Source: CAIOTO01 sp040389165
GTDB taxonomy: Bacteria; Pseudomonadota; Alphaproteobacteria; Paracaedibacterales; CAIOTO01
Direction: 5' to 3'
NCBI GenBank assembly: GCA_040389165.1
Contig: JAZKAK010000009.1
Coordinates: forward strand, 1 to 47,921
DNA: 47,921 nt
Every line of letters begins with the position of its first letter. Position 1 is the stretch's first letter. Positions 16,222-23,500 of this stretch are shown one piece after another. The position numbers and the translations under genes are program-made. Below the pieces are notes generated by a model. It had not been told where the DNA came from. It searched no databases and saw only the letters and a list, made by a program, of their open reading frames with translations.

Positions 16222-17205
16222 CTAGTTTCTTAGTGTGCTTTTTAAATACGCAAGCTCTTCAACGGTAACGCCCGAACATTCAATAATTGTTTCATCATCT
16301 AAATTCCTAGAAAGCATTTTTAAGGCAGCTTCCGTTTTTCCTTGAGCTACTCCTTGAGCTACTCCTTGTACTACTCCTTGAGCTACTCCTTGAGCTACTC
16401 CTTGAGCTAGTCCTTGAGCCATTCCTTGAGCTAGTCCTTGAGATAGTCCTTGAGATAGTCCTTGTGCTATTCCATCTATGACCTTTTGCTCGAAATCGAC
16501 TCGGCGTGTTTTTTCAGTACTCATTGCATCCCAGTATTGGTCATACGCTTCCAATTCGCCGCGTGTATAAGACGCTTCTTGTGCTAGCTCGATGGCTTTG
16601 CATAGTTCTGGTACATCTGAAAATTCAGATGGAATTTCCCTCATGTTAGCGATTTCATTTAAAAAGCGAAGCCATAAAATGCCGAGTTTCTTTTCCCAAT
16701 GGGTTGTTGATTTAAACTTGGGAAGCTCTACAAAAATCAGCTGAAGCCCCTCTAGGTGCTTCTCTGTATTTTTAACATTCACTGTTTTGTAGTGGTGGTA
16801 CCATTCTTCGGTCGCGGTATCGAAAATTTCACCAATAAGGCCCAAACCATACACAGGATGAATAGATGCATAATCTTGCCCTTTATCCAACTGTGATACA
16901 TAGGCCTTGGCAGTGCCAAATTGCAGGCGCTTCATAAAGCTCGCACTCCAGTCCAGCTGCATTTCAACGATAAAAATACGACCTTTTTGATCAACGCATT
17001 TCACATCAACAATTGTCCGTCGCATCGATGGGATGGTCGGCACTTGCTCTGGGCTTAGATATTCAATGGTCTCAATAAGTGCATCATCTGCAAGGGGCAA
17101 TAAGCTGTTGAGAAGACTTTTTACGAGATCTTTATGTTCCCCAAAAATCTTTTTAAAGACGAGGTCTGATTTAGGATCAAGGAAACGGCCGGGTTTAAGA
17201 TTCAT
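16222..17205 (-). CDS. Rpn-family PD-(D/E)XK nuclease / putative transposase with tetrapeptide repeat
   Basis: The first 230 residues match the PDDEXK_2/Rpn family: an N-terminal DPKSDLVFKKIFG and a nuclease core with Asp67 (IVDVKC), Glu81 and Gln83 (FIVEMQ). LPKFKSTTHWEKKLGILWLRFLNE is split across 161-184. Rpn proteins in E. coli are DNA endonucleases that promote RecA-independent recombination and have been linked to phage defence. Residues 246-289 are eleven units of the form (hydrophobic)-(A/S/V)-Q-G. The C-terminal 38 residues match those of the second copy at 40688-41626. No flanking inverted repeats are evident, so mobility is not shown. Confidence 0.88.
   Translation of the reverse strand: MNLKPGRFLDPKSDLVFKKIFGEHKDLVKSLLNSLLPLADDALIETIEYLSPEQVPTIPSMRRTIVDVKCVDQKGRIFIVEMQLDWSASFMKRLQFGTAKAYVSQLDKGQDYASIHPVYGLGLIGEIFDTATEEWYHHYKTVNVKNTEKHLEGLQLIFVELPKFKSTTHWEKKLGILWLRFLNEIANMREIPSEFSDVPELCKAIELAQEASYTRGELEAYDQYWDAMSTEKTRRVDFEQKVIDGIAQGLSQGLSQGLAQGMAQGLAQGVAQGVAQGVVQGVAQGVAQGKTEAALKMLSRNLDDETIIECSGVTVEELAYLKSTLRN
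16339..16470 (-). repeat. Eleven 12-bp repeats encoding xxQG in the rpn gene
   Basis: Units on the plus strand read as variants of TCCTTGAGCTAC. They encode IAQG, LSQG, LSQG, LAQG, MAQG, LAQG, VAQG, VAQG, VVQG, VAQG and VAQG. Because the unit is 12 bp, gain or loss changes length without breaking the frame. Confidence 0.85.
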
Positions 17206-17443
17206 GGCGAGTATCTGCTATGTTTTTATATTTGCTTGAGTATAGCATGTTTACATGATGTGTGTAGTTTTAACGTATGCTTTCATGGATTTTGTTGATC
17301 TGGCTAAAACCAATTAAGCCATTGTTTGTCCTTAAGATTCTAAGGCTTATTTTTCGTGTAACGAATACATGTTGAACATGACGTATGAAATATGTTAAAT
17401 GAATTGATGAAAGTAAATATTAAATAGGTTGAATGAAAATAAA

Positions 17444-19276
17444 ATGAAATTAAAATTTTTCTTAAATGTCTTGATGCTATCGTTTGCGGTGGCTACACAT
17501 AGTTTTTCGATGGACGTAACGGCATCAGTTTTAGATAGTACAAGCACTGAGTCTGATTCAGATAGAGATGTGGTGAAGACTTCCTCTGTTGTTAAGGCTG
17601 CAGTTTCTCCAACGTCTTCTCTGAAGGGTGAGAAAGCTGCGCTCAAACTAAAGCCTATACATATAATGTCTGAAGATGAAGTTTGCCCAGGGGCCAATAT
17701 CATCCAAGGGCATTACACTACGCGTCGTAATGATTTTAACACTGGGCCTGCAAAGAACGATGAAACGTTAGCGTCAACGACTGCGATCATTAAGCACCTT
17801 TCAAATCCGAAGATGCTTGCTAGGCGCCTTGCGAACACAGCGGCAAAAGAAAAAATGGTAAAAGCGGTTATGGCAACGTCCTTTATTCATGGCGGGCAAC
17901 AAAAGCTGAGTATTCCTGTGTTGGGGGAAGGCGATTATCGCTGTGCGCACTATCTGGTATTGGGGCAGATCGAAGCGCTTTCAGGAATATTGAGCACGGG
18001 GCTTCTTGGTGAGAGTAACAATCAGCTTGATGAGGCTATTCTTGATGCGCAATGGAGTGCTTATGCAGAAATTGAGACACTAGCTAAAATAGAAAAAGAA
18101 ACATTTGCATTATGGTTTAACGCTGCGCTTGCTGAGCATAACGAAGGACTTTTTGCTAAGGCTAATTTTGTTAAAGAAGAGAGCGAGAGGCTGTTGCGAG
18201 AGGAAAACGTGAAAAGAGAGCGTGCTAAGCAAGGGCAAGTCCTGGCCGACACCCTTCATACCCTTGGTGATGGCAGTGCTGTTAAAAGTTCTGTGGAAAG
18301 ACAGCTTTTCCCTCTAACACCGTTAGAGTCAGCTACACCTGAGTCTAAAAGCCAATCAGGCGCGGATCTTAGGCAAACAATGTCTGCATTCAAATCACCA
18401 GGGACTGCTGTCGCGCCTCACTCTGAGGGAGAGGTTTTGTCTATTATGCATGCTGCCAAAGAATTGAAATTTACATTCCATGAAGTTAATCAGAATAATA
18501 TTGCTGAAGTTTTCGGGATGTCAACAGACTATTTTAATGAAGTATCTTCTGCTTTATTAGAGTCAGCTTCTGATGCTGGCACGTCTTCTTGTTCTGCTCA
18601 GGATCAAAAAATTGAGGCATTCAAAAATGCTATGATTGCGGAAATTCAAACAGCAGGAGAAGATGCGAAGTCTTTTGAATTAGGAGCTGCAAAAGAATAT
18701 ATTGAAGCGTTTTTAGCAGAACTATGCATTAATAAAGGTAAAATAATACTCGCTTCTTCTTGCTTGCCTGATGTGCCAATGTGTGTTTGGGAGAAAGAGG
18801 GGGGCGCTTATGTGCTGCGTGCTATTTATCAAAAAGGACAAAGCCTTGTGCAAACTCCTCCTGCAAATTCTAAAGGTAAAAAGAAAGAGACGGCATCGGA
18901 AGGAATATTAGGACTGATAACATCTAAACCAGAAACGCTTACTCATTTCTGTTTGTTTAAGGGTAATTATTATTCATTGACATTGGAGAAGGAAACGATT
19001 TTAAGCAAAATTTCTGCCGAAAATACAAGTAAGAAGAATACGTATTTCACTTATAAAAACTTCCGAAGCGGACTTTTTATTGGTGGCTTAAGTGTTTTTG
19101 GGGTCGCTGCTGCAGGAAAATTTATTCCAGGTGTATCTTCAGCGCTTTCTGCAGGTGTATCTCCAGCGTTTTCTACTATTGTATCTTCAGCGTTTTCTGC
19201 AGGTATGTATTCACTTGGTGCTTCTTTGGTTTCTGTTTTTACAAAAGCATTAACAAGCGTAAAATTGAAAAACTGA
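17444..19276 (+). CDS. Secreted protein of unknown function, 610 residues
   Basis: No family is recognised. The ATG at 17444 gives a clean signal peptide (MKLKFFLNVLMLSFAVATHSFS); a TTG 15 bases earlier only adds five residues. The body is hydrophilic and Ala/Glu/Ser-rich, with helical charged stretches (for example about 205-270). One middle region (about 425-450) has several Cys residues. The C-terminal 70 residues are hydrophobic: GLFIGGLSVFGVAAAGKF followed by four 8-residue repeats of the form G-V-S-S-A-F-S-A, and a final VSVFTKAL helix. This could be a C-terminal membrane anchor or insertion region. Exported proteins of this kind in host-associated bacteria are candidate effectors, but that is speculation. 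Confidence 0.75.
   Translation: MKLKFFLNVLMLSFAVATHSFSMDVTASVLDSTSTESDSDRDVVKTSSVVKAAVSPTSSLKGEKAALKLKPIHIMSEDEVCPGANIIQGHYTTRRNDFNTGPAKNDETLASTTAIIKHLSNPKMLARRLANTAAKEKMVKAVMATSFIHGGQQKLSIPVLGEGDYRCAHYLVLGQIEALSGILSTGLLGESNNQLDEAILDAQWSAYAEIETLAKIEKETFALWFNAALAEHNEGLFAKANFVKEESERLLREENVKRERAKQGQVLADTLHTLGDGSAVKSSVERQLFPLTPLESATPESKSQSGADLRQTMSAFKSPGTAVAPHSEGEVLSIMHAAKELKFTFHEVNQNNIAEVFGMSTDYFNEVSSALLESASDAGTSSCSAQDQKIEAFKNAMIAEIQTAGEDAKSFELGAAKEYIEAFLAELCINKGKIILASSCLPDVPMCVWEKEGGAYVLRAIYQKGQSLVQTPPANSKGKKKETASEGILGLITSKPETLTHFCLFKGNYYSLTLEKETILSKISAENTSKKNTYFTYKNFRSGLFIGGLSVFGVAAAGKFIPGVSSALSAGVSPAFSTIVSSAFSAGMYSLGASLVSVFTKALTSVKLKN
19130..19225 (+). repeat. Four tandem 24-bp repeats at the 3' end of the secreted protein gene
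   Basis: Units are 19130-19153, 19154-19177, 19178-19201 and 19202-19225. They encode GVSSALSA, GVSPAFST, IVSSAFSA and the divergent GMYSLGAS. The first three are close at the DNA level, which points to recent duplication. Confidence 0.7.
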
Positions 19277-19300
19277 TAGTACTCAATCACCTTTCTCACT

Positions 19301-19326
19301 GCGAGCCCCTCACCAGGGGCTCTCGC
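19301..19326. terminator. Candidate terminator hairpin after the secreted protein gene
   Basis: GCGAGCCCCT at 19301-19310 pairs with AGGGGCTCTCGC at 19315-19326, with a CACC loop and a two-base bulge. It lies 25 bp after the stop codon. There is no T tract directly after it, so termination efficiency is uncertain. Confidence 0.5.
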
Positions 19327-19507
19327 TTAACAGATATCCCCCAGACTTTATCTGCTCTTTGTCCCGTATGTGTTATCTTCGTGTGCCGTGCCTGTTGTCC
19401 TCTTAAGAGTGCAGCATTTTTTTAATCTTACAATGCTCGTTAAAAGGTTGCGCGCATAGCGTACGTTTCTTATGATCAGTTAACTAAATCCAGAGTCACT
19501 TAAACAC

Positions 19508-20524
19508 ATGACAAAATCCGTTCTCATTTTTAGCCATGGTGAACTTATCGGCGATGGCATGATGAAGCTCCCATTCATTAATGCGTTAAACACTGCTTTT
19601 CCAGATGCTGAAATCACATGGTTAAGCGGCAGGCATTCTACGATTTTTGCTTCGGCTCTTGCGCCGCTTGTGCATGGAAAAATACATAACATTATCAACC
19701 ATACAAAGCTTGGCGATTCTATCGGTGACGCTGTGTTTCGTCGTTGGAAATCCGTGTTGCCCCAGCGTTCATACGATATCATCATCAATACCGATCAGCA
19801 TCTTTTGCCCACCCTAATGCTTAAAACAATCCCACATAAGATGTTTATTTCGGCATCAATGAAATGGCTGCTGTCAGATCAAAAACCACCACTGACTGCT
19901 GAACAAGCACATTATGAAAAACCCATTTTATTACTGAATCGACTGATGGATCTTTTATGTGCTGCCACGCAAAAAACGATTGCGCCCATTTTTGGCATTA
20001 CTATTCCACAATCCATGCTCGAGCTTGCGCAAAGTCTGCTACCAAAAGGCAGAAACGTATTACTTGCACCTGGTGCTGGCGGACGCTTTAAATGTTGGCC
20101 CTTACAGAATTTCATCGATCTTGGAAATCGTCTGATTGCGGATGGCATCAATGTAGGTTACATCTTAGGTCCCGCTGAAAAGGAATGGCAGCCTCAACTC
20201 GCACTGGGCGTCAAAACAGCATTTTTCCCCTTAGCTGAAACAACAGAGAAATCTGTTTTTGTGACAATTGCATTCGCGCGGCTTGCTGACCTGTCTATCG
20301 CAAACGATGGAGGCGTTGGGCATATCTTGGCATCAGCTGACCAGCCCCTAATTTCGATGTGGGGCCCAACAGATCCATACAAATCAACCCCAAATGGCGC
20401 ACAGGTTCATGTAATCTATGCACGTGATTATGGAACCCCATCAATGGATACACTTACTGTTGATATGATTTACGAACACGCAAAGAAAATATTAACAACA
20501 AAAACGAAAGATTTGACCTGCTAG
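19508..20524 (+). CDS. Glycosyltransferase family 9 (heptosyltransferase-like)
   Basis: This 338-residue protein is a GT-B enzyme. The N-terminal domain has SHGELIGDGMMKLPFINAL and HTKLGDSIGDA; the C-terminal domain has the donor-site pattern NVLLAPGAGGRFKCWPLQNF and ANDGGVGHILASADQPLIS. GT9 enzymes transfer ADP-heptose to the lipopolysaccharide inner core. Whether this one does, or adds another sugar, cannot be told. No other envelope-sugar gene adjoins it. Its TAG stop (20522-20524) overlaps the TAG of the convergent autotransporter gene in the palindrome CTAG. Confidence 0.85.
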   Translation: MTKSVLIFSHGELIGDGMMKLPFINALNTAFPDAEITWLSGRHSTIFASALAPLVHGKIHNIINHTKLGDSIGDAVFRRWKSVLPQRSYDIIINTDQHLLPTLMLKTIPHKMFISASMKWLLSDQKPPLTAEQAHYEKPILLLNRLMDLLCAATQKTIAPIFGITIPQSMLELAQSLLPKGRNVLLAPGAGGRFKCWPLQNFIDLGNRLIADGINVGYILGPAEKEWQPQLALGVKTAFFPLAETTEKSVFVTIAFARLADLSIANDGGVGHILASADQPLISMWGPTDPYKSTPNGAQVHVIYARDYGTPSMDTLTVDMIYEHAKKILTTKTKDLTC

Positions 20525-23500
20525 AACTTACGATCAATCTTAAACATGACTGTATGACTTTTAACGTTCTTATAGAGCGTTCCAGAATACGACAGTGAAA
20601 ATTTAAGATTCGAGTCATGCTCTTTATACGACGTGCTAAATTGAATGTAATGTTTATTTTGCCTTGGCCCGGGAGGGCTGCTAAAGGTTGTCGGTGAAAG
20701 TGACTGTGTTATCCCCTTCATTGGCGATCCTTTTTGAAACGCTGCATAGCCATATTCATACACAAACGTCGATCTAATTGCCGCATTATCGACCTTCCAA
20801 TCTTTGCGAAAACCGATGCCATTATAGAACTGAATAGACTCTGCAGAACTCTCTGATAGAGAAATACCATTTGTTCCAGCATTATATTCTGTAATTTTGC
20901 CTGTTTTTGTTCCCTGATAAGACAATCCTGTATTCAAGCGACATGTAGCACCAGCTTTAATAAGATCAAATATATAATTAAGCTGCGCATTTCCAATGTT
21001 CGTGATCGATTTATACGATGCAAGTGCGTAAAATGGTGCGTTTTTATGCGTGCTATCAAGGCCATAACGTTGTGCATCAACAAATGTATTAACTTGGGCA
21101 ATCAAAAGCTCATGATGCCAATTTTCCGTGTAATTATGTTTATTAGACAGGCCAACAAGCATGCCTTTTGTCTTTGAAAACGTATTTGGATCGCCAAGCG
21201 TATGTGACCGCGACCCCATCAGACCTGTTAATAAGCCTGTAGACCCCTTATTATTTTTATGCTCAACACCGATCAACGATCCGCCAGACCATCCTTGATT
21301 ACCCAAAGTGCTCTCTGTGCGAGCAGAGCGACTACGATTTACATAAGGCGCTATCCACACGCGCGTATCATTTTTTTCGTAGCTAACAGGGCCGTTTTTG
21401 GAAAGTGCTGTGATTAGGCTCTCTATCACATCCTTCTTGTTCGACGGCCTGCCCATTGCTGAGGTGGCTTTATTAAAATGAAACGTGTCTATGGTGGCAG
21501 CCGTACTAATATCCCCTCCCGATCCACCATCATTGAATACAAGATCCGTAATTTCTGGCAGATCCAAAACAACTGGCACTGAAGGAAGTGCCAGCCCACT
21601 ATCCGCCGCAATAATATCATTTGCACCAATGGTGATATCAGCTGGGTCCGTCAAATCAACTTCATCGTACGTTGTGTCACGTGTTGTTGTGTCAACACTC
21701 GTTTGCCCCGCTGCGCCACCAACAGCAATTGTGAAAGGACGTGTCGCATTGTATTTCAAGACCAACGCTTGCCCATCATACTCGCCTCCAGGCTCATTAA
21801 GCACACCAGCAGTGAACGTTAAGCCATCAATAGACTGTGCATTCCACTTCACGTCTAACTGATCAACAGTTAAACTGCCACCTACCGTTAAGATGTTGAA
21901 ATCTATCGTTCCAGCGGGATAATTTCCGTTATCCATTAACACGTTTAAACTAAATATGCCATTAAGCAGGGCATCGTTTTCGACGACAATTCGGTTTGAT
22001 TCTCCAGCTGCATTGATTTCAACGTCATACGACGCACCGGACACAGTTGTAAAGCTATCGTGATATTGGGTGCCAATAGAGTTTCCAGGCTTAATCTTAC
22101 CACTTAAGACCACGTCCCTCATTGTACCGTTGCCACCAAGAATTGCATCAGCACCAACAGACACGCTCGTATTCGGCATATTGCTATTCACAGATAGCTT
22201 TCCTGAATTTACGGTTAATGTGCCTGTATATGGCGATACACCTGTTCCCGTTAAGTTTGTTGAACCCGATCCATTAAACGTGAGCGCTTCAGTGCCTGTG
22301 ATAGCACCTGATAAGGTTGCTGCAGAGTTTGATGTAAATGTCGCCGCTGCACCAGCAGATATTGGATTGCGCAATGTGACGGCACCCATGACAATCGTTG
22401 GGTCTGCGCCGCCATCAGATTTTTCCAGAGAAAGTGCGCCTGTACCAAGGTTGGATCCATCTGACACATGAGCTGTTGATGATGATAACTGAATCGGGCC
22501 GGACAATCTTGTGTTCACCGAATTAAAGATAGCCGTACCGCCGTTTGTGATAGAAACGGCACCTTGTCCTGCCAATGAACCATTTACAACGATCGAATTA
22601 TTTACTGGCTGAAGTGTAATTGTCGTTCCGGCATCGGTCGTGACCGCATTGTTTAGGCTTGCACCATCTGCCAAATTCACCTGCGCCCCATTCGTAAGTG
22701 TCAAAGCGCCTGAGCCTAAGTTTGATTTTTGCTCCACATTAACCGTTGAACCATGAACGGCAACACCACCTTGTAACGTTGCGCCATTGTCACTCAAAAA
22801 CGTAGTCACACCGCCACCCGTTAAATTTAACGTTGTTCCAATCGCACTGCTAATAGCAGTTGCAATAATTGTTTCAGAATTTGAATATGTACTAATCTCT
22901 GAGGTATCAACGAGATTAATGGCTGCGGTCAGCGTGTGTGGTGCGCCGCTCGTATTCGCAATTATTGCGCCGTTCAAATTAACAGGGGTGTTTGGTGTGA
23001 ACATGGCAATATCACCTGACACGGCTGTGCTGTTATTATAGACTATTGGCGACAAGGGAGAGATCACGCTGTTGCTATCAATCATAATGGAATTCCCGCC
23101 GGGTACTGTATTACCTGCAAGAGCAAGGGTTGCGCCCGCCGTTCCCGTTATAATGGATTGCAATACAATTGATTTTCTGTCTTCAGATAAGCCGACGTTA
23201 AAAGCAAGATCAGTCTGGGGTGCCCACGTAAGTGCCGCAATATTTCCTGAAATCAATTCATTGGTTGCTAGAATAGTGTAATTACTGGTTCCAACAGGAT
23301 AATTGCCAGGTGCCGTCAATATATCTACGGTGATAATATCTACGGTGATATTTGTTGAAAGGGTTGCCGTTCCATTCCCAACCACCGTGATTTGGCTTAT
23401 TTGCCCCAAGGGATTGAGTTGAACCTGGTAATGCATCTCTGAACTGTTACCATTCACGGTTAAGCTTTTTACTTTTATTGTGCCGATTAAATCACTGTCA

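Noticed and set aside
16339..16470. Regular short repeats that could suggest a CRISPR array
   Set aside because: The period is 12 bp with no spacers and the repeats are in frame inside a nuclease gene.
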